Part shown: one piece after another, positions 29,842 to 38,266 of the stretch
Layout of the letters: the number at the start of each line of letters is the position of its first letter
Numbering within the stretch: the first letter of the stretch is position 1
Assembly: GCF_003597675.1 (NCBI RefSeq)
Contig: NZ_CP030827.1
Span: 2,170,001-2,234,000, forward strand
DNA: 64,000 nucleotides
From: Neorhizobium sp. NCHU2750
GTDB taxonomy: Bacteria; Pseudomonadota; Alphaproteobacteria; Rhizobiales; Rhizobiaceae
Direction of reading: 5' to 3'
Made by a program: the position numbers and the translations under genes
The notes under the pieces: model-generated
The model's database searches: none
The model's input: the letters and a program-made list of their open reading frames with translations, nothing else
What the model was told of the DNA's origin: nothing

Positions 29842-30755
29842 GAAGCGTCCTCCACCATCCAGCGAACAAGCTCTCCGAAGGAATATCCCTCATGAGCAGC
29901 CATTTCCGGCACCAGAGACGTCGGCGTCATGCCGGGCTGGGTGTTGACCTCAAGCCAGATGACTTCGCCTTCATCGGAAAAACGATCATCGAAGCGGAAG
30001 TCCGAGCGACTCACACCGCGGCAACCAATCGCCTCATGCGCCATGACCGACAATGCTTGTATTTTTTGGTAAATATTCGGTGAAATTTGTGCCGGAATGA
30101 CATGACGAGAGCCGCCGGCGGCATATTTCGCATCGTAATCGTAAAATCCCGGCCCTTCCGTGACGACTTCCGTCACCCCGAGCGCCTTGCCGTCCATCAC
30201 GCCGCAGGTCAGTTCGCGACCATAGACGTAACGCTCGACCATGACGGCATCGCCATAACGCCACTCGGACGACGTGACGATCTGCGGCGGATGAGATTGA
30301 TCCTCGCGAACGATGACGACACCGAAGGACGACCCTTCGCGAACCGGCTTCACCACATAGGGAGCAGGCATCGGATGAGAGGTGGTGAAATCCTTGCGGT
30401 CCATGACGAGCGCATCGGCAACCGGAATGCCGGCTGCCTTGGCGACATGCTTGGCCTGCCCCTTGTCCATAGCAAGAGCCGAAGCAAGCACACCCGAATG
30501 CGTGTAGGGTATCTGCAGATATTCCAGAACACCCTGGATCGTGCCGTCTTCACCGAAGGGACCATGCAGAGCATTGAATGCAACATCGGGACGCAACTCG
30601 GACAGGACGGCCGCGACGTCGCGCCCGACGTCGACGCGGGCAACACGATAGCCTTCACCTTCCAGAGCATCTGCGCACGCATTGCCGGAGGACAGGCTGA
30701 CAGGCCGCTCGGAGGAAAATCCTCCCATCAAAACAGCCACGTGCTTGCCACTCAT
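29829..30755 (-). CDS. ddl: D-alanine--D-alanine ligase
   Basis: Makes the D-Ala-D-Ala dipeptide for peptidoglycan precursors in the cytoplasm, ATP-grasp fold. 308 residues. Motifs are [16 protein letters not shown] (N-terminal), [28 protein letters not shown] and the metal/ATP end [14 protein letters not shown] at 30755 has AAGGAG at 8 bases (CTCAAGGAGTGGTGG). It is the first gene of the ddl-ftsQAZ run here; murB/murC, often just upstream in rhizobia, are not in the window. Confidence 0.96.
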   Translation of the reverse strand: MSGKHVAVLMGGFSSERPVSLSSGNACADALEGEGYRVARVDVGRDVAAVLSELRPDVAFNALHGPFGEDGTIQGVLEYLQIPYTHSGVLASALAMDKGQAKHVAKAAGIPVADALVMDRKDFTTSHPMPAPYVVKPVREGSSFGVVIVREDQSHPPQIVTSSEWRYGDAVMVERYVYGRELTCGVMDGKALGVTEVVTEGPGFYDYDAKYAAGGSRHVIPAQISPNIYQKIQALSVMAHEAIGCRGVSRSDFRFDDRFSDEGEVIWLEVNTQPGMTPTSLVPEMAAHEGYSFGELVRWMVEDASCLR

Positions 30756-30853
30756 CCACCACTCCTTGAGAAATGCCAATTTCCAGATTTCGAGGAGAGA
30801 TGAACCTTGCGGCCACCGACTCTCGCCGAACTGGCACGTATTGGTGCAGCAAA

Positions 30854-30873
30854 ATGGTTAACAAATCGTTTAC
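30854..30873 (-). promoter_or_regulatory. Candidate CtrA binding site upstream of ddl
   Basis: The minus strand of 30854-30861 reads TTAACCAT, the half-site described for CtrA in rhizobia. On the plus strand TTAA (30858-30861), 7 bases, then TTTAC (30869-30873) matches the full TTAA-N7-TTAAC consensus with one mismatch. It lies about 100 bases before the ddl start. Confidence 0.45.
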
Positions 30874-30929
30874 TTTGCTTAACGAGAAAACCCAACACAT
30901 TGAAACTGCTATAGAAAATTAGCAAGCAA

Positions 30930-30937
30930 ATGGTTAA
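30930..30937 (-). promoter_or_regulatory. Second candidate CtrA half-site upstream of ddl
   Basis: The minus strand reads TTAACCAT exactly, in the same orientation as the first copy and 76 bases further upstream. No second half at N7 spacing, so weaker on its own. Confidence 0.35.
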
Positions 30938-31139
30938 CGCAAAACTTTAGGCGACAGCCCTAACCCGCACCGGCAAGCGATTCAGGCGCGATGATGCGCA
31001 ATCTATGATTCCTTTCTGCGGCGATTTTTTTTGCATTTGTTGCCGTAGCAAGGCTTTCCGTCGCCATAAAATTACGATACTGGCCATGCGAGCTCTCCGA
31101 GGAGCGATTAATAACAATCTTAAATGAACTGGAATCAGT

Positions 31140-32444
31140 ATGACTAACGCGATGCCATCCGCCTCGCCGTCTGCTGAGCCGTTAGCGCCTGTTGCAACGA
31201 ATTCTCCTGCACGCGTCCTGACGGCCAGCCTGGTCGGCACGACGATCGAGTTTTTCGATTTCTATGTGTACGCCACCGCTGCGGTCCTCGTTTTCCCAGC
31301 CTTGTTCTTCCCGAACAATGATCCGACGACGGCCCTCCTGGCGTCCTTCGCCACATTCTCGATCGCCTTCTTCGCGCGCCCGCTCGGCGCTGTGGTCTTT
31401 GGTCATTTCGGCGACCGCGTCGGTCGCAAGACCACCCTCGTGGCAGCCCTGCTGACCATGGGCATCTCGACCGTGGTGATCGGCCTTCTTCCCTCCTACG
31501 CCTCGATCGGCGTGCTGGCTCCGCTTCTGCTCGCCCTTTGCCGTTTCGGTCAGGGCTTTGGTCTTGGCGGTGAATGGGGCGGTGCCGTCCTTCTCGCAAC
31601 CGAGAACGCACCTCCCGGCAAGCGTACCTGGTACGGCATGTTCCCGCAGCTCGGCGCTCCGGTCGGCCTCTTCCTGTCATCGGGCGTCTTCTGGATCCTG
31701 CTTCACTTCATGTCCCAGGAGGCTCTCCTGAGCTGGGGCTGGCGCGTTCCGTTCATTTCCTCGATCGTGCTGATCGCCATCGGCCTCTGGGTTCGCCTCT
31801 CGATCACCGAGACGCCTGACTTCCAGAAGGCGATCGACAAGCATGAGCGTGTCGCCGTTCCGGTTGCAGCCCTGTTTGCCAATCACAAGCGCAGCATCTT
31901 CCTCGGTACTTTCGTGGCGCTCGCCACCTTCGTGCTCTTCTACATCGGCTCGGCCTATCTTCTATCCTACAATATCAAGGTCCTGAAGATGCCGTTCCTC
32001 GATGCGCTCGAAGTGCAGTTGCTCGGCTCCATCGTGTTCGGCATCGCCATCCCGGTCATCGGCAAGCTTGGCGACCGCTACGGCCGCCGCCAGATGCTGA
32101 TCTTGACGACCGTGCTGATCGCCCTGTTCTCGTTCATCCTGCCGCCCCTGATGACCAATGGTGAAGCCTCGATCTTCCTCTTCGTCATCATCGCCATGGT
32201 ACTGATGGGCATGACCTACGGCCTGATCGGAACGGCGCTCGCAGCCCCCTTCCCGACCGCGGTCCGCTATACCGGCTCGTCGATCACCTTCAACCTTGCG
32301 GGCATCTTCGGTGCCTCGCTCGCCCCCTATATCGCCACCTATCTCCAGGCGAATTACGGCATGGGCGCAGTCGGCCTCTATCTCGGCCTCTCCGCCGTGA
32401 TCACGCTGGCCTGCATCCTGCTTTCGGGCAAGGACGAGGTCTGA
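31140..32444 (+). CDS. MFS transporter of the metabolite:H+ symporter (MHS) family
   Basis: Twelve-helix inner-membrane symporter of 434 residues, in the group that includes ShiA, KgtP and ProP. Family marks are GTTIEFFDFYVYATAA at the first helix, GHFGDRVGRKTTL between helices 2 and 3, FGQGFGLGGEWGGAVLL and the second-half copy GKLGDRYGRRQML. The substrate is a small carboxylate, betaine or similar, not predictable here. ATG at 31140 is taken. Transcribed divergently from ddl and closed by a strong terminator. Confidence 0.93.
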   Translation: MTNAMPSASPSAEPLAPVATNSPARVLTASLVGTTIEFFDFYVYATAAVLVFPALFFPNNDPTTALLASFATFSIAFFARPLGAVVFGHFGDRVGRKTTLVAALLTMGISTVVIGLLPSYASIGVLAPLLLALCRFGQGFGLGGEWGGAVLLATENAPPGKRTWYGMFPQLGAPVGLFLSSGVFWILLHFMSQEALLSWGWRVPFISSIVLIAIGLWVRLSITETPDFQKAIDKHERVAVPVAALFANHKRSIFLGTFVALATFVLFYIGSAYLLSYNIKVLKMPFLDALEVQLLGSIVFGIAIPVIGKLGDRYGRRQMLILTTVLIALFSFILPPLMTNGEASIFLFVIIAMVLMGMTYGLIGTALAAPFPTAVRYTGSSITFNLAGIFGASLAPYIATYLQANYGMGAVGLYLGLSAVITLACILLSGKDEV

Positions 32445-32473
32445 TCGTCCCGCATTGAAACCAGAACTGGAAA

Positions 32474-32508
32474 GGCCCCGGTGTTCCGATCGAACACCGG
32501 GGCCTTTT
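32474..32508 (+). terminator. Terminator of the MHS transporter gene
   Basis: GGCCCCGGTGTTC and GAACACCGGGGCC form a perfect 13-bp stem with loop CGATC, followed by TTTTC, 30 bases after the stop. Confidence 0.95.
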
Positions 32509-33012
32509 CATTTGCGGCCCTTCTCATCGAAGCAGCGGCCCGGACTGGCTTGTACGCAATCGACCGGCACCCGAGCGAAGGCGGCCACCGGTCATCGCTA
32601 TGCCCCGTTGTAGGCAGCATAGCTGCCCCGCAGCAAAGCCTGCCACACACTCGCCATGAGCTTCCGCGCCCATCCGCATCGGCAAGGACGAGTAGCGGGG
32701 ATTGTTATAAGAGCGCCGACCGGCAGGCGAGGACTGTCCAAGGACGACCGGCGCGAGATGGCTGACAGTCCTGCAACATCTCCACCACCTTCGTGACAGA
32801 GGCAGCCATGAAGGAGCCTGCGCACCCGCATGCCAATGCCCTCGCCTACGCCAGTGGGCCAGCCCGCCATATCCTCCCAACAGCCGCGGGCAGCAGAAGA
32901 ACGCAATCGCATCCACGACAGGCAAGCGCGGAAAGCAAACCTCTCCAAGTGCTTGCCAACACCCTGCACGCCAGCTGCCGGCATTCCATCGCCATACCAA
33001 GCCCCGGAAGCG
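32509..33012. other. Unexplained 500-base spacer between MHS transporter and tig
   Basis: No gene I can support. It lies between two strong terminators facing each other, so it is expected to be transcriptionally quiet. Open frames exist in several registers, the longest on the minus strand at 32524-33000 and 32598-33032, but they are Trp/Cys/Arg-rich, overlap each other and lack good ribosome binding sites. It might be the remains of a decayed gene. Confidence 0.5.
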
Positions 33013-33046
33013 AAAAGGGCCGGAGCGTCCACGACGCTCCGGCCCT
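33013..33046 (-). terminator. Terminator of tig
   Basis: Minus strand AGGGCCGGAGCGT / ACGCTCCGGCCCT, 13-bp perfect stem with a 5-base loop, followed by TTTTC. It is about 60 bases past the trigger factor stop. Confidence 0.93.
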
Positions 33047-33104
33047 CTTATTCAAGATGGGCTTGCGTTTACCGCCTGCCCTTCATCCTTCGTCTCGGCG
33101 AAGA

Positions 33105-34583
33105 TTACTCGGCGCTGTCTTCAGCAGCCTTCTTCTTCGGAGCAGCCTTCTTCTTCGGAGCGGCGTCTTCGCCTTCGGCAGCTTCAGCCTTGGCCTTCTT
33201 CGGCGCAGCCTTCTTCTTGGCCGGCTTGTCGTCGCCTTCGGCTTCGTCGTCAGCCATCAGCTCTTCCTTGGAGACGGTCTTGTCGGTGACATTGACCTCG
33301 GAAAGCAGCTTGTCGATGACCTTCTCTTCGAAGATCGGCGCGCGCAGCGAGTTGGAAGCGCCGGGCGTGTTGCGGAAGAAGTCCAGGATTTCCTTCTGCT
33401 GGCCCGGGAACTGCTGCAGCTGGGCATAGAGTGCACGCTGCATTTCTTCCTCGGTCACTTCGACGCCGGCCTTTTCGCCGATTTCGGAGAGAACCAGGCC
33501 GAGGCGGACGCGACGTTCGGCAAGCTTGCGGTATTCCGCACGGGCTTCTTCCTCGGTCGTTTCCTCGTCTTCGAAGGTCTTGCCGGACTGAGCGAGATCG
33601 GTGTTGATCTGGCGCCAGATATTGTCGAACTCGGCGTCAACCAGACCCTGCGGGGTTTCGAACTGGTACATTTCGTCCAGCTGGTCGAGGATCTGACGCT
33701 TGACCTTCTGGCGCGTCAGGTTGCCGTACTGGCTTTCGATCTGGCCGCGAACGATTTCCTTCAGGCGATCGACCGATTCGATGCCGAGCTTGGAAGCGAG
33801 TTCGTCGTTGATCTCGACTTCGCCCGGAGCAGCAACGTCCTTGACGGTGATGTCGAAGGTGGCTTCCTTGCCGGCAAGGTTTGCAGCCGGGTATTCAGCC
33901 GGGAACGTAACGGTGATGACCTTCTCGTCACCGGCCTTGACGCCGATGAGCTGGTCTTCGAAGCCCGGAATGAACTGGCCGGAACCGAGAACCAGTTCGG
34001 CATCTTCGGCAGCGCCGCCGTCAAAGGCTACGCCATCGACCTTGCCGAGATAGTTCATGGTGACGCGGTCGCCTTCGGCAGCCTTGCCCTTCTTGGTTTC
34101 GTAAGTACGAGCGCTTTCGGCGATCTTGACGATCTGCTCGTTGACTTCCTCGTCGGCGATCTCGACGACTTCGCGGGTAACCGCGATCTTGTCGGTCGGC
34201 TTCAGCTCGATCGGCGGAATGACTTCGTAGGAGAGCGTGAATTCCAGGTCGGCCTGGGCGCTCAGGATCTTTTCGGCTTCTGCCTCGTCCTCTGTCATCG
34301 AGATTGACGGCTGGGTAGCCGACTTCTCGCCGCGCTCGGAAAGGATCTTGCCCGGACGGTCGCGGACGATCTCGTTGACGAGATCGGCCATCATCGACTT
34401 GCCGTACATCTTCTTCAGATGTGCAACCGGCACCTTGCCCGGACGGAAGCCGTTGATGCGGACCTTGTCCTTCGCGTCGGCGAGGCGGGTGTTGAGCTCG
34501 GCCTCCATATCCTTCTTCGGGATAACGACCTTGATTTCGCGCTTCAGCCCTTCAGCGAGCGTTTCGGTAACCTGCATTTTCAA
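33105..34583 (-). CDS. tig: Trigger factor (ribosome-associated chaperone / PPIase)
   Basis: Binds at the ribosome exit tunnel and folds nascent chains. 492 residues. The N-terminal ribosome-binding domain has the signature region [17 protein letters not shown]. The FKBP-type PPIase domain follows ([18 protein letters not shown] ... [18 protein letters not shown]). The C-terminal arms are complete. The last 45 or so residues are an added Lys/Ala/Glu tail with repeats of AAPKKKA, seen in rhizobial homologues but absent from E. coli. ATG at 34583. Strongly terminated, single gene. Confidence 0.96.
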   Translation of the reverse strand: MKMQVTETLAEGLKREIKVVIPKKDMEAELNTRLADAKDKVRINGFRPGKVPVAHLKKMYGKSMMADLVNEIVRDRPGKILSERGEKSATQPSISMTEDEAEAEKILSAQADLEFTLSYEVIPPIELKPTDKIAVTREVVEIADEEVNEQIVKIAESARTYETKKGKAAEGDRVTMNYLGKVDGVAFDGGAAEDAELVLGSGQFIPGFEDQLIGVKAGDEKVITVTFPAEYPAANLAGKEATFDITVKDVAAPGEVEINDELASKLGIESVDRLKEIVRGQIESQYGNLTRQKVKRQILDQLDEMYQFETPQGLVDAEFDNIWRQINTDLAQSGKTFEDEETTEEEARAEYRKLAERRVRLGLVLSEIGEKAGVEVTEEEMQRALYAQLQQFPGQQKEILDFFRNTPGASNSLRAPIFEEKVIDKLLSEVNVTDKTVSKEELMADDEAEGDDKPAKKKAAPKKAKAEAAEGEDAAPKKKAAPKKKAAEDSAE

Positions 34584-34730
34584 ACCTTCATATCGTGGCG
34601 GCGGCGCTCACATGACCGGCATCCATAGCCGTTGGTCGTGAACACATCGCCGGAACTTCAAGAGACCAGCCTCGGCATTACTGGCGCCGGTCGGTTGCCG
34701 CAATGGCTTCAGACCGCGCCTTGGCGGTGC

Positions 34731-34815
<85 letters not shown>

Positions 34816-35179
34816 GCCCCAACAGCATCGAAATCCTCGTGGCCAAGGCCTTCCGGAGCGCGCGTCTCTATATCACCCGTTTTCCTAGGCGCAAAGGAAA
34901 AATGACGATCGTGCAACACAAGAATGGCAGGGCTTCAAAGAGGCTTCGGGCCTGCCTGCGAACTTGGCAAATGTCATCATCGAAGACGACGAAACTGCGC
35001 GCCCGGACAGGCATTCGGCTCCTTTTCAAAGCCATGCGCGGAGGGCATGACATCCATTCGACGTTTGCAGTGCACAATCAGCATGTCTTTATGTAGGTTC
35101 CCCTCAACAGCGAAGCGCCGGCTGAGCAGCAATTCAGCTCATGGCCATGCTTCGGGAAGGCCCAGCAGGCTTTCCATCA
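34816..35179. other. Spacer between tRNA-Leu and the sRNA locus
   Basis: About 360 bases without a supported gene. The part next to 34816 must contain the tRNA promoter (a TGATATAG element on the minus strand near 34870 is a possible -10). The part next to 35180 should hold the promoter of the plus-strand sRNA. Nothing else stands out. Confidence 0.45.
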
Positions 35180-35310
35180 AAGATTCGGGTCACGCGTTCC
35201 TCCTCCCAAGCGTGAACCCGTACAGACCGGCGAGACTCCTCCTCCCGATCGCTGGTCATCCCTATGACGCCCACCGGACCTCCTCCCCCGGTGGGCGTCG
35301 TTCGTTTGCC
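35180..35310 (+). ncRNA. Triple-hairpin sRNA with CCUCCUCCC loops (alpha-r14 / 'cuckoo'-like)
   Basis: Three consecutive stem-loops each show CCTCCTCCC in the loop. Hairpin 1 (35186-35220): CGGGT-CACGC with GCGTG-A-ACCCG, motif at 35199-35207. Hairpin 2 (35225-35257): GACCGGCGA with TCGCTGGTC, motif at 35238-35246. Hairpin 3 (35266-35299): GACGCCCACCGG with CCGGTGGGCGTC (12 bp), motif at 35279-35287, followed by GTTCGTTTG as terminator. The motif is complementary to Shine-Dalgarno sequences. This architecture matches the alpha-r14 family of Rhizobiales and the cuckoo RNAs (CcsR of Rhodobacter). Ends are approximate; the 5' end is set just before hairpin 1. A DUF1127 gene starts 176 bases downstream. 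Confidence 0.85.
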
Positions 35311-35485
35311 CCCCCCACCCCGTAACAATGACCGATTTCCACGTCGGCCCGATGCTTATTCGGCAATGCACGTAGCGCATAGGTGGCATACAGAACACGC
35401 GCTGTTTTTTGTGCAAAATCCAATTTAAAACGATTAGCAGATGAAGAGGGCGGAGATGACGCCCACAGGGCAAAGGACCCCCACC

Positions 35486-35632
35486 ATGAGCATCGCAAAG
35501 AAATTCAGCGACTGGCGCAAGTACCGCGAAACCGTCACCGAGCTCGGCCGCATGACCGACCGCGAACTTGGCGACCTTGGCATCGGCCGCGCAGACATCC
35601 GTCGCGTCGCACGCACGGCAGTCGGCTTCTAA
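35486..35632 (+). CDS. DUF1127 small protein (48 aa)
   Basis: ATG at 35486 gives MSIAKKFSDWRKYRETVTEL followed by LGDLGIGRADIRRVAR, the full DUF1127 signature. The open frame to 35441 adds residues outside the family, and AAAGGA precedes this ATG by 9 bases. Members are 45-70-residue, Arg-rich proteins; in Rhodobacter CcaF1 binds RNA and affects the neighbouring CcsR sRNAs, and in Agrobacterium DUF1127 proteins influence phosphate and carbon use. The adjacent triple-hairpin sRNA suggests the same pairing here. Ends with its own terminator. Confidence 0.93.
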   Translation: MSIAKKFSDWRKYRETVTELGRMTDRELGDLGIGRADIRRVARTAVGF

Positions 35633-35660
35633 TCCAGTCTCGACATCTCCAGTCGACCGA

Positions 35661-35686
35661 AAACGCCTCCTCCGGGAGGCGTTTTT
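35661..35686 (+). terminator. Terminator of the first DUF1127 gene
   Basis: AAACGCCTCC / GGAGGCGTTT, 10-bp stem with loop TCCG, continuing into TTTTTCG. The stem and loop also contain CCTCCTCC, close to the sRNA motif. Confidence 0.9.
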
Positions 35687-35888
35687 CGTTTGCGCTCAAG
35701 GGCTTGGGCGCACTAGCCTCAAATGCTCATTTTCTGGGCTCAGCACTCAAAATCGGCAACTCATTGCACAAATGCATGGCAGTCGCATATTTTTTGCACT
35801 CCACATTATTATTATCCGGCCGTATAACAACGCCATCGCCGGAGCCGATAACGAGCCGCCGGGAAAAAGACGACTTGAGGAAACCACC

Positions 35889-36032
35889 ATGAACCCGATC
35901 CGCATCGCAAAGAACTGGGTCAGCTACCGCCGCACGATGAACGAACTCGGCAACCTGTCCAACCAGGCCCTGTCCGACATCGGCCTGACCCGTTACGACA
36001 TCCGCAACATCGCAGCCCGTTCCTTCCGTTAA
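35889..36032 (+). CDS. DUF1127 small protein (47 aa)
   Basis: ATG at 35889 gives a 47-residue protein, MNPIRIAKNWVSYRRTMNEL then LSDIGLTRYDIRNIAARS, an exact DUF1127 pattern. GAGG lies 8 bases upstream (CTTGAGGAAACCACC). It is separated from the first DUF1127 gene by a terminator and an AT-rich 200-base gap, so it has its own promoter. The two paralogues share the motif but little else; they are not a recent tandem duplication. Confidence 0.93.
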   Translation: MNPIRIAKNWVSYRRTMNELGNLSNQALSDIGLTRYDIRNIAARSFR

Positions 36033-36199
36033 TCCCCGACGGATGGCAGGCGAGACCTGCCTCGTGGAACAGAGGCCCGACGCTCACGCGTTCAAATGGA
36101 CGCATGAACACGCGGAAAGTCTTGGGACATGGCATCGAGACCGCTGAAGATCGCCCGGATCTTCGCCTCGATGCCGGGACCGAACATCCAAGGATGATC
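36033..36199 (+). ncRNA. Structured 3' region after the second DUF1127 gene (candidate 3'UTR-derived RNA)
   Basis: About 170 bases of non-coding sequence between the stop codon and a strong terminator. It contains a nested hairpin: GGCATCGAG and CTCGATGCC outside, GAAGATC and GATCTTC inside. A long structured 3'UTR ending in a Rho-independent terminator is a typical source of processed sRNAs. No CCTCCTCCC motif here. Function unknown. Confidence 0.4.
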
Positions 36200-36225
36200 A
36201 AAGGCACCTTTCGAGGTGCCTTTTT
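36200..36225 (+). terminator. Terminator of the second DUF1127 transcript
   Basis: AAAGGCACCT and AGGTGCCTTT around a short loop, followed by TTTTTG. It lies 40-65 bases before trmFO, on the same strand, so trmFO must have its own promoter or partial read-through. Confidence 0.88.
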
Positions 36226-36264
36226 GATTCCTGTCTTCCGCAGCTCGTGATAATGACGCGCCCC

Positions 36265-37674
36265 ATGACAGATACATCCCATTCCCCCATTCACGTTGTC
36301 GGCGGCGGCCTTGCCGGTTCCGAAGCCGCCTGGCAGATCGCCGAGGCCGGCATTCCGGTCATCCTGCACGAGATGCGCGGCGTGCGCGGTACCGACGCGC
36401 ACAAGACCGACGGGCTTGCCGAGCTCGTCTGCTCCAATTCCTTCCGCTCCGACGACGCAACCGCCAATGCGGTCGGCGTCATCCATGCGGAAATGCGGCT
36501 TGCCGGATCGCTGATCATGGCCTGCGCCGACAAGAACCAGGTGCCGGCCGGCGGCGCGCTTGCCGTCGATCGCGATGGTTTCTCCGACGCCGTCACCGCG
36601 GCGATCTCCGGCCACCCGCTGATCAGCGTCGTCCGCGAAGAGATCGAAGGCCTCCCGCCGGAAGACTGGGATCTTGCCGTGGTCGCGACCGGCCCGCTCA
36701 CCTCGCCTGCCCTCGCATCCTCGATCCAGCAGCAGACCGGCGAGAACCAGTTGGCCTTCTTCGATGCGATTGCGCCGATCGTGCATCGCGATTCGATCGA
36801 CATGGATATCTGCTGGTACCAGTCGCGCTACGACAAAGTCGGCCCCGGCGGCACCGGCAAGGACTATATCAACTGCCCGATGGATGAGGCGCAGTACAAC
36901 GCCTTTGTCGACGCGCTGATCGCCGGCGATACGGTCGGTTTCAAGGAATGGGAAGGCACGCCCTATTTCGACGGCTGCCTGCCGATCGAGGTCATGGCTG
37001 AGCGTGGTCGCGAGACGCTGCGCCACGGTCCGATGAAGCCGATGGGCCTGACCAATTCACACAATCCGACCGTCAAGGCCTATGCCGTCGTCCAGCTTCG
37101 CCAGGATAATGCGCTCGGCACTCTCTATAATATGGTAGGCTTCCAGACCAAGCTGAAATACGGCGCCCAGGCGGAAATCTTCCGCATGATTCCGGGCCTG
37201 CAGAATGCCGAATTCGCCCGCCTCGGCGGCCTGCACCGCAATACCTATATCCAGTCGCCGATCCTGCTCGACAGCTCACTGACCTTGAAGAGCCGCCCCG
37301 GCCTGCGGTTTGCTGGCCAGATCACCGGTTGCGAGGGCTATGTGGAAAGTGCTGCGATCGGGCTTCTCGCCGGGCGCTTTGCGGCGGCTGAACGCAAGGG
37401 CGAAGCTGTCGTTCCACCACCGCCGACCACGGCCTTCGGCTCGCTGCTCGGCCATATTACCGGAGGCCACCTCATCCATGACGAAGAGCCCGGCAAACGC
37501 TCCTTCCAGCCGATGAACATCAATTTCGGCCTGTTTCCGGACCTGGAGCCCGGCTCGATCGTCAAGCCGGAAGGCGTCAAGCGCTTCCGCGGCAAGGACA
37601 AGACGATCATGAAGCGGCAGCTGATGTCAGCCCGCGCGCTGAAGGATTGTGCTAATTGGCTCGGTCGGGATTGA
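36265..37674 (+). CDS. trmFO: tRNA (uracil-54-C5)-methyltransferase, folate/FAD-dependent
   Basis: Methylates U54 of tRNA using methylene-tetrahydrofolate and FADH2 (formerly Gid). 469 residues. The FAD-binding motif [20 protein letters not shown] lies at the start, with catalytic-Cys segment [11 protein letters not shown] and [14 protein letters not shown]. Start uncertain among GTG 36247, ATG 36253 and ATG 36265; the last gives the usual family N-terminus [14 protein letters not shown]. The 3' end overlaps the convergent gene by 23 bases. Confidence 0.95.
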   Translation: MTDTSHSPIHVVGGGLAGSEAAWQIAEAGIPVILHEMRGVRGTDAHKTDGLAELVCSNSFRSDDATANAVGVIHAEMRLAGSLIMACADKNQVPAGGALAVDRDGFSDAVTAAISGHPLISVVREEIEGLPPEDWDLAVVATGPLTSPALASSIQQQTGENQLAFFDAIAPIVHRDSIDMDICWYQSRYDKVGPGGTGKDYINCPMDEAQYNAFVDALIAGDTVGFKEWEGTPYFDGCLPIEVMAERGRETLRHGPMKPMGLTNSHNPTVKAYAVVQLRQDNALGTLYNMVGFQTKLKYGAQAEIFRMIPGLQNAEFARLGGLHRNTYIQSPILLDSSLTLKSRPGLRFAGQITGCEGYVESAAIGLLAGRFAAAERKGEAVVPPPPTTAFGSLLGHITGGHLIHDEEPGKRSFQPMNINFGLFPDLEPGSIVKPEGVKRFRGKDKTIMKRQLMSARALKDCANWLGRD

Positions 37675-38188
37675 CCGGGCTGCCTTCGGCAACCGCCATC
37701 TCGGTGTCGGTTGCCGGTTTCCCGTCATGGCTCGGCTCGCCGTGCCGCTGTTCCTCTTCGTGGTCGATGACGCTCGCATAGTTGTCGAGCAGCCAGAGCG
37801 AGACCTCCGCAGCCTCCCGCTCGCTGGCGAAGACGAAATCACCGTTCTGGATCGGTGCATCGAGAAATTCGGCGGAGAATCCCTTGGCATCAGCATGCGG
37901 CACCAGCCGCACGCGGCCCGGCTGCACCAGATTACACGCATAATGGTTGTTGCGGTTGCGCATGAACCCGGTCTTGTTTTCATGCAGACGCACGAAAACC
38001 GCATTGCCGTTTGCCGTTATATGCAGACTGCGGATCGCCTCACCCGGAAAGGCACGGCCGAATTCGAGAATGGCCGTTCCCACGTCATGGCGATCCTGCT
38101 CCGCATTCTTGCGGCCGATCCGCCGGATGTAGAAAACCAGCATCAGGATCAGGCCGACAATGACGATCCATGCAATAAAGGGGCTCAA
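37652..38188 (-). CDS. Single-pass membrane protein of unknown function (178 aa)
   Basis: Not recognised. A TTG codon at 38188 is the likely start because AAGGAG lies 8 bases before it, and no ATG follows early. Residues 4-22 ([18 protein letters not shown]) are a membrane helix, followed by a basic stop-transfer RRIGRK, so the bulk faces the cytoplasm. The soluble part (about 35-150) looks like a compact alpha/beta domain with [20 protein letters not shown] and [13 protein letters not shown]. The tail is acidic and His/Glu-rich. It overlaps the 3' end of trmFO and precedes no obvious partner. Confidence 0.75.
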   Translation of the reverse strand: MSPFIAWIVIVGLILMLVFYIRRIGRKNAEQDRHDVGTAILEFGRAFPGEAIRSLHITANGNAVFVRLHENKTGFMRNRNNHYACNLVQPGRVRLVPHADAKGFSAEFLDAPIQNGDFVFASEREAAEVSLWLLDNYASVIDHEEEQRHGEPSHDGKPATDTEMAVAEGSPVNPDRAN

Positions 38189-38266
38189 ACCGATTCTCCT
38201 TCGGCATAACGGGCCATGTATTGCATTATGCCTAGTCTGCGAGGCTTGCGCGAATGTTATCTGATC

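Larger units (their letters stand above)
30756..31139. other. Divergent regulatory region between ddl and an MHS transporter gene
   Basis: 384 bases, AT-rich, with no supported gene. It holds the promoters of ddl-ftsQAZ (minus) and the transporter (plus). The 11-mer AAATGGTTAAC occurs twice, at 30852-30862 and 30928-30938; see the CtrA-type sites. Confidence 0.6.

Noticed and set aside
32598..33032. 144-codon minus-strand frame between tig and the MHS transporter
   Set aside because: Overlaps the tig terminator, has Trp/Cys/Arg-rich random-looking composition, and competes with an equally long frame in another register; left as unexplained sequence.
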